64,000 bases of DNA. Source: Thermotogota bacterium (GTDB taxonomy: Bacteria; Thermotogota; Thermotogae; Thermotogales; DSM-5069). Under the pieces are notes generated by a model. The model was given only the letters and a program-made list of their open reading frames with translations. It made no database searches and was not told the DNA's origin. Every line of letters starts with the position of its first letter. The stretch's first letter is position 1. The position numbers and the translations under genes were made by a program. Below, piece by piece: positions 30,416-40,273 of the stretch. Where the stretch lies: the NCBI GenBank assembly GCA_029551145.1, contig JAKPGA010000017.1, positions 60,448 to 124,447 of the forward strand, written 5' to 3'.

Positions 30416-31445
30416 CGACTACCTCCGTCGGAAGGTTGTATTTCTGCCTTATTTTCATTTCAATCTCCTTTGCCATTGCCGGATTTTCGACGAAATAACT
30501 CACAACATTGCCTTTACCCTGCCCAAGCGAGTATTCTTTACCATCATCTGCGACGTAGAAGAACCAGCTCCCCTTTCGTTGAATGAATCCTTCGGCGACT
30601 CCTACGTTGAACAGTTCATTTTCCTTAACTATGCCTTTTCCATAGATGATGTCGAACTCGGCCTTTTTGAATGGCGGCGCCACTTTGTTCTTAACTATCT
30701 TCGCGGTTACGGTGTTACCTATGATGTCATTTCCTTCTTTAATAGCCTCACCTCTTCTGACCTCTATTCTCATCGTTGCATAGAACTTGAGTGCGAGCCC
30801 ACCAGTTGTGGTCTCGGGACTTCCATACATAGTACCTATTTTCATTCTTATCTGATTGGTGAATATGACTATTGCCTTTGACCTATTCACATTACCTGCG
30901 ATCTTTCTCAGAGCCTGTGACATGAGCCTTGCTTGGAGACCTACCTGCATATCGCCCATACTTCCTTCGATCTCAACCCTCGGAACCAAAGCAGCAACAG
31001 AATCGATAATCACAAGATCGACCGCGTTGCTTCTGACCAATTCGTCGACTATCTCCAGAGCCTGTTCACCGTAATCGGGCTGGGATATCAGAAGCGTCTT
31101 CAAGTCAATACCCAATGCCCTTGCGTAGATGGGATCAAGTGAATGTTCTGCGTCGATGATGGCAGCTACACCTCCTCGTCTCTGTACTTCGGCAATGGCA
31201 TGGAGTGCGATGGTAGTTTTACCACTGGATTCTGGTCCGTAGATCTCTACAATCCTGCCTCTGGGATATCCACCAACACCTGTGGCTATATCCAAAGACA
31301 ATGAACCAGTTGGCATCACTTCAACGGGTGTAACTTGACCTTCCTCACCCAGGATCATTATTGAACCTTTGCCAAAACTACTCTCGATTTTCTTAATAGC
31401 TTTTTCGAGTACATCGGCCTTTGCTTTCTGTTCTTTCTCATTCAT
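30396..31445 (-). CDS. recA: Recombinase RecA
   Basis: A 349-residue strand-exchange ATPase. Walker A is GPESSGKTT, catalytic Glu is in IDAEHSLDP, Walker B is [10 protein letters not shown], loop L1 is [21 protein letters not shown], and loop L2 contains [21 protein letters not shown]. It overlaps thpR upstream by 8 nt and recX downstream. No SOS box was seen directly upstream, consistent with its interior operon place. Confidence 0.97.
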   Translation of the reverse strand: MNEKEQKAKADVLEKAIKKIESSFGKGSIMILGEEGQVTPVEVMPTGSLSLDIATGVGGYPRGRIVEIYGPESSGKTTIALHAIAEVQRRGGVAAIIDAEHSLDPIYARALGIDLKTLLISQPDYGEQALEIVDELVRSNAVDLVIIDSVAALVPRVEIEGSMGDMQVGLQARLMSQALRKIAGNVNRSKAIVIFTNQIRMKIGTMYGSPETTTGGLALKFYATMRIEVRRGEAIKEGNDIIGNTVTAKIVKNKVAPPFKKAEFDIIYGKGIVKENELFNVGVAEGFIQRKGSWFFYVADDGKEYSLGQGKGNVVSYFVENPAMAKEIEMKIRQKYNLPTEVVDEKQQQ

Positions 31446-32001
31446 TTTTGATCAGTCCTCCTTCAAATCTGCACTCATAAATCTGTTTGTAGATTGGTCC
31501 AGTTGGTGTCAGTTGAGATGAATAGATACTGAAATGATCAACTGCGACGATTATCGGCTCGAAGACAATGTCTTCAACCAAAGCCTGCCATGCGTTTGGA
31601 AAATCCTTGATTCTACCTATAGTGATGTGAGGCGAAAATCTTTCTTCGAAAGAAAAGTTGTGTTTTACAAGTTCCGCCTTCATCTCCTCGTAGAGTTTTT
31701 GAAGACTCTGGCTTGATTTCACACCAAGCCATATCACTCTTGGTTGATTACCCTTGGAGAAATAGCCGATTCTGTCAACCGTGTAAGAAAAAGATGGAAA
31801 ACCTCTGACTCTGTGGCACAGATGTTCCGCCACCTCGTCGATTTCCCGACGAGAGACTTCGCCAAGGAAGAATAAAGTGAGATGAACATTTTCCCTGCTC
31901 ACCCAATTTGCCTTGAACCCTCTTTTCATAAGTTTTTCAACAGATTGTTGTGCCACATTTCGAACAGCGTCGTTCACATCAATCGCGATGAATGTCCTCA
32001 A
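31438..32001 (-). CDS. thpR: RNA 2',3'-cyclic phosphodiesterase (ThpR/LigT)
   Basis: A 187-residue 2H phosphoesterase with both H-x-T/S-x motifs: HLTLFFLG (about residue 40) and HITIGRIK (about 125). It opens with MRTFIAIDV, common in ThpR. The family hydrolyses 2',3'-cyclic RNA ends. It lies 3 nt after pgsA and overlaps recA. Confidence 0.9.
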   Translation of the reverse strand: MRTFIAIDVNDAVRNVAQQSVEKLMKRGFKANWVSRENVHLTLFFLGEVSRREIDEVAEHLCHRVRGFPSFSYTVDRIGYFSKGNQPRVIWLGVKSSQSLQKLYEEMKAELVKHNFSFEERFSPHITIGRIKDFPNAWQALVEDIVFEPIIVAVDHFSIYSSQLTPTGPIYKQIYECRFEGGLIKNE

Positions 32002-32004
32002 AGT

Positions 32005-32523
32005 TCATCCCCCCAGTACCTTTCTGTTTTGCAGAACATAGATTAAAGCAGAGACAAAGGTAAAAAAGGCACAAAGATAAACAAGCAGTGCTTCGATAAA
32101 CTGTGCTCTCACAGCAAAGGCGTTCTCAAAAAAGAGAAGGGTTATCAAAGACATCTGTAGAACTGTCTTCACCTTACCCCACATGTTCGCTTGAATGACA
32201 ATGCCACCGCTGGCAGCCAGAATTCTTATAGCGCTTACGACACCGTCTCTTGAAACCACAAGTGCTACCAACCACGCAGGTATCTGCGGTATAAGTGCAA
32301 TCATCACAGAACTCACAAAGACTTTGTCGGCAATTTGATCAAGCACTTTACCGCTCTTAGTAACCTGATTCAGTTTTCTTGCAAAAAAACCATCCAAGTA
32401 ATCCGTCAAAGCTCCTATCAAGAATACCAACAAGGCCCACCGCCATTGATCAAGAGCTGCAAAAACAAACACAGGAATCGTCAAAAAGATTCTCGCGACC
32501 GTCAAGGTGTTCGGCAGATTCAT
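32005..32523 (-). CDS. pgsA: CDP-diacylglycerol-glycerol-3-phosphate phosphatidyltransferase
   Basis: A 172-residue membrane enzyme that makes phosphatidylglycerol phosphate. The CDP-alcohol phosphotransferase motif D-x2-D-G-x2-A-R-x8-G-x3-D-x3-D is complete in DYLDGFFARKLNQVTKSGKV followed by LDQIAD. There are about four to five membrane helices. It overlaps rimO by 4 nt. Confidence 0.93.
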   Translation of the reverse strand: MNLPNTLTVARIFLTIPVFVFAALDQWRWALLVFLIGALTDYLDGFFARKLNQVTKSGKVLDQIADKVFVSSVMIALIPQIPAWLVALVVSRDGVVSAIRILAASGGIVIQANMWGKVKTVLQMSLITLLFFENAFAVRAQFIEALLVYLCAFFTFVSALIYVLQNRKVLGG

Positions 32524-33812
32524 ACAAGTACTCCCTCCATGTCATATTCAGACACGTCTGTTATTCTAACGTTGTAATAGCCTGGGATTTTCATCTTAAC
32601 ACTTCTGTTCACAAATACGTTCCCATCGATTTCAGGGGCATCGAGATGACTCCGCCCAACATACTTCTGTTTCTGTCGTTCTTCAACAAGAACTGTTAAT
32701 GTTCGTCCAATGAACCTTCTGAGTCTTTCATAAGAGATTTGGCTCTGAAAAACCAACAGTTGCTCGTATCTTTCTTGTGCGATGTGAAGTGGTACCTTCT
32801 CTTGGATTAGGCTTGCAGGAGTACCCTCTTCGTCGGAGTAGATAAAAGCACCCAGTCTGTCGAACTTGGCTTTTCCAAGGAACTGCAACAGATCTTCAAA
32901 GTCATCATCTGCCTCGGTGGGAAAACCCACGATAATACTTGTTCTTATTGCTGAGTCTGGATTTGCACTTCTTATCTTTTCTACTATTTCAAGTAATTCG
33001 CTGCTTGTCCTGAATCTTCCCATTTTCTTCAGGATCCTGTCACTGCCGTGCTGAACCGGCATATCAAAATATGGGATCAATTTCTCAAGCGATGAAATCG
33101 CTTCAATGATCTTTTCATCAATATGATCTGGATGCAAATACAGAACCCTAATCTTGAATTCACCATCAACAGAATTAAGCCTTTTCAACAACACATCAAG
33201 TGAAGGTTTTCCATACAAATCGATGCCATATGCAGTTGTATCTTGTGCCACCAATATGATCTCTCTCACACCGTTTTTAACCAAGTTCTTTACCTCTGTC
33301 TCGATGGTTTCAATATTTCTGCTTCTGAAATCTCCCTTGAAATAAGGTATCGCGCAGAAACTGCAGTTTCTGTTACATCCATCGGCGATTTTAACGTAGG
33401 CAAATGACCCGTGGCACACCCTGGCAGTCTCATCGTAAGTGACCTGTGGCTGAGTTACAACAAAGGGCAGTTTTCTCTCAAGTGCATCAGCAATCTTGGA
33501 GGGAGGAAGCACACCATACCAAGCATCTACCTCAGGTATTTGCGAACGCAACTGCTCAGGATATCTCTGAACGAGACATCCTTTTACACAAAGGAAGAAC
33601 TTATGATTTTTCTTGTAGTTGACAAAATCCAAAATCTCTTCTATCGATTCTCTCTTTGCCGACTCTATGAACCCACATGTATCTATGATTACTACCTGTG
33701 CTTCATCAACACTCTTGACGATTTGATGACCTCTACTCTTTAAGATCCCCTCCAGCACGTCGCAGTCGGCTTCGTTCTTCGGACAACCCAGTATCTTCAA
33801 ACCTATTTTCAT
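32520..33812 (-). CDS. rimO: Ribosomal protein S12 methylthiotransferase RimO
   Basis: A 430-residue radical SAM enzyme that adds a methylthio group to an Asp of S12. The N-terminal UPF0004 domain opens with KIGLKILGCPKNEADCDV and has further Cys in IIDTCGFIE and VKGCLVQRY. The radical SAM motif is CNRNCSFCAIP, and a C-terminal TRAM domain follows. The ATG at 33812 with GGGTG upstream was chosen; the GTG four codons earlier lacks a site. The gene starts about 80 nt inside the 3' end of the upstream DUF4416 gene. Confidence 0.94.
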   Translation of the reverse strand: MKIGLKILGCPKNEADCDVLEGILKSRGHQIVKSVDEAQVVIIDTCGFIESAKRESIEEILDFVNYKKNHKFFLCVKGCLVQRYPEQLRSQIPEVDAWYGVLPPSKIADALERKLPFVVTQPQVTYDETARVCHGSFAYVKIADGCNRNCSFCAIPYFKGDFRSRNIETIETEVKNLVKNGVREIILVAQDTTAYGIDLYGKPSLDVLLKRLNSVDGEFKIRVLYLHPDHIDEKIIEAISSLEKLIPYFDMPVQHGSDRILKKMGRFRTSSELLEIVEKIRSANPDSAIRTSIIVGFPTEADDDFEDLLQFLGKAKFDRLGAFIYSDEEGTPASLIQEKVPLHIAQERYEQLLVFQSQISYERLRRFIGRTLTVLVEERQKQKYVGRSHLDAPEIDGNVFVNRSVKMKIPGYYNVRITDVSEYDMEGVLV

Positions 33813-34362
33813 CGATTTTCTCACCCTTTAGAAATTTTCTTCTCTTACTCAGATACAGTTCCCGTACATGTTCCAGTTCCTTTTTATAATCATCGTTTCT
33901 GTAATTGGGATATGTGAACTCCCAGTGTCTGAACTCTCCAGACAGATAAAGCAAGGTCACTTCAGCATAGATCCCATTTTTCAAATAAACACGATTTCCC
34001 CAGGACTTTGTCGAAGCCAAAACAAAATTCGAATGATGGACATATCCCGGATCCATGTTGAACCGTCTCTTTCCTTCGACGGCATATTTCTCTTCCAAAC
34101 GATTCGTCAATATCTTTGCATCAGCCAACAAAGAAGGATGAATCAATCTGTCAAAACTCACCAGTTTGCCTCTCAGATCAGAACCCATTTCACGATCATA
34201 ATAAGCCGTGTATAAGCTGAACGGCAGCTCTTTTGACACATAATCTACTTTTCCGAAAAAACCTTCTAACTCGGGCATGAGTTCAGAAAGCCAATAATCG
34301 AGGTGTTGCGAGAAGATAAAGATAACCAAATTCACGGGCTCAACCTTTTTTATTTCTCCCAC
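33733..34362 (-). CDS. DUF4416 family protein
   Basis: A 209-residue protein whose wording (VDYVSKELPFSLYTAYYDREMG, GKLVSFDRLIHPSLLADAK, RRFNMDPGYV) matches DUF4416 as I know it. The function is unknown. The conserved part ends near residue 175 (LYLSKRRKFLKG); the remaining tail is charged and overlaps rimO by 80 nt in another frame. This could be a genuine overlap or a lost stop codon. It overlaps the rodZ-like gene by 13 nt. Confidence 0.8.
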   Translation of the reverse strand: MGEIKKVEPVNLVIFIFSQHLDYWLSELMPELEGFFGKVDYVSKELPFSLYTAYYDREMGSDLRGKLVSFDRLIHPSLLADAKILTNRLEEKYAVEGKRRFNMDPGYVHHSNFVLASTKSWGNRVYLKNGIYAEVTLLYLSGEFRHWEFTYPNYRNDDYKKELEHVRELYLSKRRKFLKGEKIDENRFEDTGLSEERSRLRRAGGDLKE

Positions 34363-34922
34363 ACAACCACCTCGAAGTTCTCAACACGGACCTTCCATTC
34401 TTTGCCCGTCGACAAAACAGAACAGACACCCACATTCCCACTGACCCTGTAGCGCTGACCAACCTGCAAAGTCACACTCTCACCTGGTGCGAGAGGTCTC
34501 TCATTGAAATAAACAGGCTTGTCTGACCTGTTAACAAGCTGAATCTTCGGTGCTCTGAGAACGGTGAAGAATTTGAAAGCCGAGTAAGTGAAAAAAATAG
34601 CGGATGCCACAAAAATGACCAGAAGCAGAAGTGATATGAGACCACCATTTATAGTAACTTTCCTTGCCTTGCGTTGAGTTTCCACAGGTTTTGGCTCGAA
34701 CTGACCCAACAGCTCCGCTGGGTTCAAACCGAGGAACTCTGCACAGATTTTTATGTAATATTTCACATAAAATGGTGCATCTACTCTATCAAACTGACCT
34801 TCTTCGATTAATCTGATCTTCCATTCCGGAATTCCTGTCTGCTGGGCAAGCTCATTTATACTCATTTGCTTTGATTCCCTTGCCTGTTTCAATGCCTCTC
34901 CAATTTTTATCCACTTTTCCAT
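34350..34922 (-). CDS. RodZ-like membrane-anchored helix-turn-helix protein
   Basis: A 190-residue protein with the RodZ plan. An N-terminal HTH (about 5-70) contains MSINELAQQTGIPEWKIRLIEEG, then comes a basic linker and one membrane helix (GGLISLLLLVIFVASAIFFTY). The last 70 residues form an extracytoplasmic beta domain with ERPLAPGESVTLQVG. RodZ links MreB to the cell-wall machinery; function here is by similarity. The ATG at 34922 has AAGGTG eight bases upstream. Confidence 0.8.
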   Translation of the reverse strand: MEKWIKIGEALKQARESKQMSINELAQQTGIPEWKIRLIEEGQFDRVDAPFYVKYYIKICAEFLGLNPAELLGQFEPKPVETQRKARKVTINGGLISLLLLVIFVASAIFFTYSAFKFFTVLRAPKIQLVNRSDKPVYFNERPLAPGESVTLQVGQRYRVSGNVGVCSVLSTGKEWKVRVENFEVVVWEK

Positions 34923-34946
34923 ACAGATCACACCTTGTTAAGGAAT

Positions 34947-35621
34947 CTACACATTATTATACCAGTTTACCCCACATCTCAGACCGCTTTCATCAAGAAA
35001 GTGCACACCATGAGAATTGATACATCTGTCGATAGCATTCAACACCAAAGACTTGTGTGATTCTTTCTCAACAAAATCGATTTGATCTCCATCTATGACC
35101 AAAAGGTTGCCATTTGAACCATCAAGAAAGGTACTGTCGTAGTAACAACACAGTTTCTCCCAGTAAGACCTTTCCACGCCGATCTCGTAATTTCTTCCTC
35201 TCTTTTCAATTCGCTGAAGAGCTGTATCGACGGAGCACTTTATGTAAACCAGTAGCCTCGGCGAGGGTGATATCTCAACCATTGTTTTGAAGAAGTTCTC
35301 ATAAACAGAATACTCAATAGATTGCAATAAACCAAGTTCTCTCTGCATTTTGACAAAAACGAAATCACCAGCCATTGAACGATCCATCACTGCCTTCTCA
35401 GTCAAACTGGCTTGCCTTATCTGTAAAAACCGTTTGTGTAAGAAGTAAAGTTCCATGGCAAGACACCATCTATGTCTATCCTGATAATATTTCTCCAGAA
35501 TCTTGTCGGCAAGTTCATCGTTCATTTCATAAAAACCCCTCATCGATCTGTCTTTTTCAAGAATCTCTACCAAGGTTGTCTTACCCGCACCAACGGTCCC
35601 TTCTACAACTATTTCAAGCAC
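34947..35621 (-). CDS. Deoxynucleoside kinase (dNK/dCK-dGK family), copy 2
   Basis: A 224-residue kinase that phosphorylates deoxynucleosides with ATP. The P-loop is VEGTVGAGKTT, the ERS-type motif is VMDRSMAGD, and the LID arginine region is RIEKRGRNYE. GTG at 35621 with GGAG eight bases upstream was chosen. It overlaps the related upstream kinase by 8 nt; the two share P-loop and DRS motifs and arose by duplication, possibly forming a heterodimer as in lactobacilli. Confidence 0.87.
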   Translation of the reverse strand: MLEIVVEGTVGAGKTTLVEILEKDRSMRGFYEMNDELADKILEKYYQDRHRWCLAMELYFLHKRFLQIRQASLTEKAVMDRSMAGDFVFVKMQRELGLLQSIEYSVYENFFKTMVEISPSPRLLVYIKCSVDTALQRIEKRGRNYEIGVERSYWEKLCCYYDSTFLDGSNGNLLVIDGDQIDFVEKESHKSLVLNAIDRCINSHGVHFLDESGLRCGVNWYNNV

Positions 35622-36273
35622 CTGCCACACTCCTTTTCAAAGACTTTCCGTCATACTCGTAAACGGATCTCCCTTGATCCTTCAAAACCTGCTCGATTAC
35701 GGAATCAATCTGTCCGAAATTCTCGTCAAACAAGTCGGTGTTGACTATCAACAGAGTGGAGAGATTATATTGTGAGAAAAAGCTTTCATATTCCTGATTG
35801 AGCGTCTCCCAGTATCCTCTGTCAATCTGTAGTTCCCACATCCGCCCACGCTTTTTGATTCTGTCTATAGCTGTTTGCGTTGAACATCTCAGATAGATCA
35901 TCAGCTGCGGTGGTGATGATAATCCAACTAATTGGTCATGCAGCTCCTTGTAAACTGAATACTCGAGTTCCGTCATTTCACCTCTTTTGAGCAATACCCT
36001 TGGAAAGATATGATCGCAAAAGATCGAACGATCCATTATGACATTCATCTTTTCACATCCGAGTTTCATCTGCTCGAATCTCTTGGTCAAGAAATAGATC
36101 TGTAGTTGAAACCCCCATTTGGTTGGATCGGCATAGAATTTCTCCAATATCTGCACCAACCTCTGGTCTGTCAGCTCGTACAAAGGTTCCAATGACAACC
36201 TCTGTGATAAACAGTTTATAAAAGTTGTCTTACCCGCACCAACCGTTCCCTCAACGATAATTTTGGGTCTCAC
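35614..36273 (-). CDS. Deoxynucleoside kinase (dNK/dCK-dGK family), copy 1
   Basis: A 219-residue kinase. The P-loop is VEGTVGAGKTT, then IMDRSIFCDHIF (DRS motif) and the LID region RIKKRGRMWELQIDRGYW. The start is GTG at 36273 with GAGG seven bases upstream, overlapping the inositol-phosphatase stop by 4 nt. Specificity between deoxyadenosine, deoxyguanosine and deoxycytidine cannot be read from sequence alone. Confidence 0.87.
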   Translation of the reverse strand: MRPKIIVEGTVGAGKTTFINCLSQRLSLEPLYELTDQRLVQILEKFYADPTKWGFQLQIYFLTKRFEQMKLGCEKMNVIMDRSIFCDHIFPRVLLKRGEMTELEYSVYKELHDQLVGLSSPPQLMIYLRCSTQTAIDRIKKRGRMWELQIDRGYWETLNQEYESFFSQYNLSTLLIVNTDLFDENFGQIDSVIEQVLKDQGRSVYEYDGKSLKRSVAGA

Positions 36274-37040
36274 GATCTTACCTCTTTCAAAATCTCCCTG
36301 AGTCTCTCATGTATTGAAGGAACCGCTGCAACGATTTCACCCGATCTAAGATCGTAATCTCCTGTCAGACCACTGATAACAACACCTGCTTCTCTCGCAA
36401 TCAAGACTCCACCTGCAGTATCCCACGGTTTAAGGCCTACTTCCCAGTAACCGTCAAGTTTACCACAAGCCAGATGACACAACTCGGCTGCCGAAGAACC
36501 CAATATCCTGATCTCCTGGGTAACTCTTGCAAGTTTTTCAATCGTTCTGAGTGTCCAATCAAACAACGATTCATCATATGGCCAACCTGTCACGAGAAAT
36601 GATCTCTCCAGTGTCGGGTTGTTCTTATTGACAATCTGAGTACCATTCAAGAAGGCACCCGAGCCCTTCTTCGCATAGAACATCTCATCGGTCATGGGAA
36701 GATAAACCGCTGCCTCCGTTATCTCGCCGTAATCAACTCTTGCGATGCTGACTGCAAAGTATGGAAGAGAATGTGTATAGTTCAAAGTACCATCAATTGG
36801 ATCAACCACGAAAATGCATTCGGCATTCGGTATCGTGGTGTCACCGTTACCCTCCTCAAGGACAAACTTCGCTTCGGGAAGGTGTTTGAGAATGGTATCT
36901 ACTATGATCTTTTGACATGCAAAATCAACCTCTGTGACCACGTCAGATACTCGCGTTTTTGTATCGATCGTGTGTTCCTTATCGAACCTCTCCTTTGCGA
37001 GAATTCCGGCTTTCTTAGCTGCTTCACAGATCAACTTCAT
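36270..37040 (-). CDS. Inositol monophosphatase family protein
   Basis: A 256-residue Mg-dependent phosphatase. Metal-binding motifs are LEEGNGD (Glu pair), [12 protein letters not shown] and [16 protein letters not shown]. The substrate could be inositol phosphate, fructose-1,6-bisphosphate or a nucleotide derivative. It overlaps uvrB upstream and the kinase gene downstream by 4 nt each. A second family member is at 59661. Confidence 0.9.
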   Translation of the reverse strand: MKLICEAAKKAGILAKERFDKEHTIDTKTRVSDVVTEVDFACQKIIVDTILKHLPEAKFVLEEGNGDTTIPNAECIFVVDPIDGTLNYTHSLPYFAVSIARVDYGEITEAAVYLPMTDEMFYAKKGSGAFLNGTQIVNKNNPTLERSFLVTGWPYDESLFDWTLRTIEKLARVTQEIRILGSSAAELCHLACGKLDGYWEVGLKPWDTAGGVLIAREAGVVISGLTGDYDLRSGEIVAAVPSIHERLREILKEVRS

Positions 37041-38998
37041 TTTTTCAGCTCCTCTCTCAACCTGTAAATCTCATCCCTAAATCTGGCAGCATCTTCATAT
37101 CTCAATTCACTCGCTGCTCTGTACATCTCTTCCTCAAGAAGACTGATGTACTCCTCCTTTGTGAGATTCTTGGCAAGCTCAGTGTAGTCAACTTGTTGAG
37201 GTTGTTCCATGAATTTCTCGAATATCTCTATTTGAAGTGGCTTAACTATAGTCTTTGGTGTTATGCCGTGTTCTTGGTTGTAACTTATCTGTATTTTTCT
37301 CCTTCGATTTGTTTCGTCGATTGCCTTCTGCATTGCAGGGGTTACTCTGTCTGCGTACATGAGAACCTTGCCATTGAGGTTCCTGGCAACTCTTCCAATG
37401 ATCTGTATCAGAGTGGTTTCAGATCTCAAAAATCCCTCTTTGTCTGAATCAAGTATCGCTACCAAGGATACTTCGGGAAGATCAAGTCCTTCTCTGAGCA
37501 AGTTTATTCCCACAACCACATCGACATCGCCCCGACGAAGTTTTTTGAGTACTTCGATTCTTTCTATCGCATCGAGTTCTGAGTGAATATAAAGAGATCT
37601 TATGCCGAGTTCTGTGAGATACTCGCTCAATCTTTCAGCGGTCTTTTTCGTCAAGACAGTCACAAGCGCTCTTTCTTTCCTCTCGGTGATCTTCCTTATC
37701 TCGTTCACAAGATCATCGACTTGATATTTGGTCGGTCTCACCTCAACCTCTGGGTCAACAAGTCCTGTGGGACGTATTATCTGCTCAACGATTTGCTCAC
37801 TCACCTGATACTCAAAAGGACCTGGTGTTGCGGAAACGAATATTATCTGTGGCACCTTTTTCAGAAACTCTTCGAAGGTCAGAGGTCTGTTGTCGAAAGC
37901 AGAAGGAAGCCTGAAACCATAGTCAACGAGATTTTTCTTTCTGGAATAGTCACCCCGCCACATTGCCCTCAGTTGTGGAACAGCGATATGAGACTCGTCA
38001 ATGAAGACGACCAGATCTTTATCAAAGTAGTCCAGAAGGGTGTAAGGAGGCTCACCTGGAGCTCTTCCGTCGAAGTGCCTGGAATAGTTTTCTATACCCG
38101 GGCAGTAACCGAGAGTTGACAGTAGTTCAATGTCGTGCATTGTCCTTTGCTCAAGCCTCTGCACTTCAAGCAATTTACCCTGTTCCCGCAATTCATTTAG
38201 CCTTTGTTCCAGTTCAATCTTTATAGATTCAGTTGCCCTTTTGAGCTTCTCCTCCGTTGTTATGAATTCTATGGCAGGATAGATAATCAGCTTTGATAGA
38301 CTTTCAATAGAAGATCTGTTCAATTTGTCAAAGGATTCTATCTTTTCTATCGTAGAGCCAAAGAACTCTATTCTTATTCCTTCGTCTTGGTAAGTGGGGT
38401 ATATTTCCAGCACATCTCCACTCAGTCTGAAACATCCCTTCACCGTTATCTCGCTGCTTCTTGTGTATCCAATTCTCGCAAGTTGCTGAGCAATCGTGTG
38501 GGGTGCTATTTTCTGATCCACATAGACTTGAATGTTCATTCTATCAAAATCAGCTGGATCACCTGAAGCATATATGCTCGATACACTTGCGACCACGACA
38601 ACATCGCGTCTTGTTCTAACGGATTTCAATGTTGACATTCTCATGCGAACAAGAACATCGTTTATATCTGCGTTTTTTTCTATATACAGATCCCTGGTTG
38701 GTATATAGGCTTCTGGTTGATAGTAATCGTAATAACTGATGAAATATTCGACTCTGTTTTCAGGAAAGAATCCCTTGAACTCGCCGTACAATTGCGCAGC
38801 AAGAGTTTTGTTAGGAGAAATAACAAGAGCAGGCCTGTTCAGAGATGATATCACATTCGCCATCGTGAAAGTCTTACCGCTACCAGTCACACCAACCAAT
38901 GTCTGAAATCTGTACCCTTTCACAATGCCATCAACGAGTTTCTCTATTGCCTGTGGTTGATCTCCAGTCGGTTGATACTCACTGACAAGTTTGAACAC
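37037..38998 (-). CDS. uvrB: Excinuclease ABC subunit B
   Basis: A 653-residue DNA repair helicase-like protein. It opens with [17 protein letters not shown], the Walker A is [10 protein letters not shown], and the DNA-wedging beta-hairpin lies in [15 protein letters not shown]. The DEAD-like motif is FIDESHI, and motif VI is [11 protein letters not shown]-terminal UVR domain ([21 protein letters not shown]) binds UvrC. The GTG at 38998 has GGGGG eight bases upstream. It is the first gene of a twelve-gene minus-strand run. Confidence 0.95.
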   Translation of the reverse strand: MFKLVSEYQPTGDQPQAIEKLVDGIVKGYRFQTLVGVTGSGKTFTMANVISSLNRPALVISPNKTLAAQLYGEFKGFFPENRVEYFISYYDYYQPEAYIPTRDLYIEKNADINDVLVRMRMSTLKSVRTRRDVVVVASVSSIYASGDPADFDRMNIQVYVDQKIAPHTIAQQLARIGYTRSSEITVKGCFRLSGDVLEIYPTYQDEGIRIEFFGSTIEKIESFDKLNRSSIESLSKLIIYPAIEFITTEEKLKRATESIKIELEQRLNELREQGKLLEVQRLEQRTMHDIELLSTLGYCPGIENYSRHFDGRAPGEPPYTLLDYFDKDLVVFIDESHIAVPQLRAMWRGDYSRKKNLVDYGFRLPSAFDNRPLTFEEFLKKVPQIIFVSATPGPFEYQVSEQIVEQIIRPTGLVDPEVEVRPTKYQVDDLVNEIRKITERKERALVTVLTKKTAERLSEYLTELGIRSLYIHSELDAIERIEVLKKLRRGDVDVVVGINLLREGLDLPEVSLVAILDSDKEGFLRSETTLIQIIGRVARNLNGKVLMYADRVTPAMQKAIDETNRRRKIQISYNQEHGITPKTIVKPLQIEIFEKFMEQPQQVDYTELAKNLTKEEYISLLEEEMYRAASELRYEDAARFRDEIYRLREELKK

Positions 38999-39088
38999 GA
39001 CAAATGCCCCCAGCAAATTCCATAGTGGGTTTCAAGATCGGTATTGATGAAAATAACCTCTGGTCAAATCACAAAAATCGTTCGAAAC

Positions 39089-39760
39089 CTAAATATTCGG
39101 TTGTAAATAAATCAAATTGTTCAGATAATTTATCAGATCAATTGCTTCTTTCGTCTTCGGTTCAGCCTTCAAAAGATCGGACGCTGAAACCACCGAACCG
39201 TAGAACTGTTTGTTTGCATCTTCATCCACTTGGACAACAGAGCCCTGCAGTGACAACCCAGCAAAGAAACCTTTGCTCACCGAGTATGAATAAATCGATG
39301 CCTGGAGTTTGTAGTCTGTATCGGCTGAAAGCGATCTACCCATTGGGCCCGCCGCTACACTGATGTTGCCACCAAGTGTTACATTGCTTGATGTAAAACT
39401 CTTCACAGCGTCTTCGTTCATCAGTACAAGCACCAATCCAACATTCTGGACACCGATCTGTGCGCCGAGACTCAAGCCACTCAATTTCACAAACAGTGGC
39501 CCAAACCATTTGCCAGAATTCACATCTCTTTTGAAGACCAATCCTTCACCGTACTGACCACCAATCACAAGGCCTACTTTGATCAACGACGGATAGATGG
39601 CGATACCCTCAGACTGGCGAAGAAGATCGACAAAGGCACCGGAATCAGGTATGTTGGAAAGCTCTTTGAGAATCGATAGAGCACTTGTTAGCCGTTCTGC
39701 GGGTGTTGCCGCAAAGACGAACAACGGAACAGAGAGTAGAACAAAGATCAACTTTTTCAT
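39089..39760 (-). CDS. Exported SYLF-domain (Ysc84-type) protein
   Basis: A 223-residue protein with a signal peptide (LIFVLLSVPLFVFA) and a SYLF lipid-binding domain: GIAIYPSLIKVGLVIGGQYGEG, GPLFVKLSGLSLGAQIG, VLVLMNEDAVKSF and SYSVSKGFFAGLSLQGSVV. Bacterial members are periplasmic and of unclear role. GGAGGTG precedes the ATG. It is divergent from the ferredoxin gene. Confidence 0.85.
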   Translation of the reverse strand: MKKLIFVLLSVPLFVFAATPAERLTSALSILKELSNIPDSGAFVDLLRQSEGIAIYPSLIKVGLVIGGQYGEGLVFKRDVNSGKWFGPLFVKLSGLSLGAQIGVQNVGLVLVLMNEDAVKSFTSSNVTLGGNISVAAGPMGRSLSADTDYKLQASIYSYSVSKGFFAGLSLQGSVVQVDEDANKQFYGSVVSASDLLKAEPKTKEAIDLINYLNNLIYLQPNI

Positions 39761-39825
39761 TCTTACACCTCCGATCTATTTATTTTACCATGATCTTACA
39801 CTGAGCAGACATTCATTGAACCTGA

Positions 39826-40095
<270 letters not shown>

Positions 40096-40098
40096 AAA

Positions 40099-40123
40099 AG
40101 GAGGCGGATGACCGCCTCTTTTT
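40099..40123 (+). terminator. Ferredoxin gene terminator
   Basis: GAGGCGG-ATGA-CCGCCTC flanked by A and T runs, directly after the ferredoxin stop. Confidence 0.85.
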
Positions 40124-40186
40124 CTTATCTCATTTGATGATTCTCACCGAATAGGAAAGTTCTTAGAAGATAAACAATTCTGTTCC

Positions 40187-40215
40187 TTGAAGTTACCATC
40201 TGACTGGTTCATAAT
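40187..40215 (+). promoter_or_regulatory. Probable dnaA promoter
   Basis: TTGAAG (40187-40192), a 17-nt spacer and CATAAT (40210-40215), about 60 nt before the dnaA start. No DnaA-box cluster was recognised beside it. Confidence 0.4.
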
Positions 40216-40273
40216 AATACATGTACCTACCTTATGTTATCTTGTGATTCGTTCCTGTGGGGAGCATATCTTT

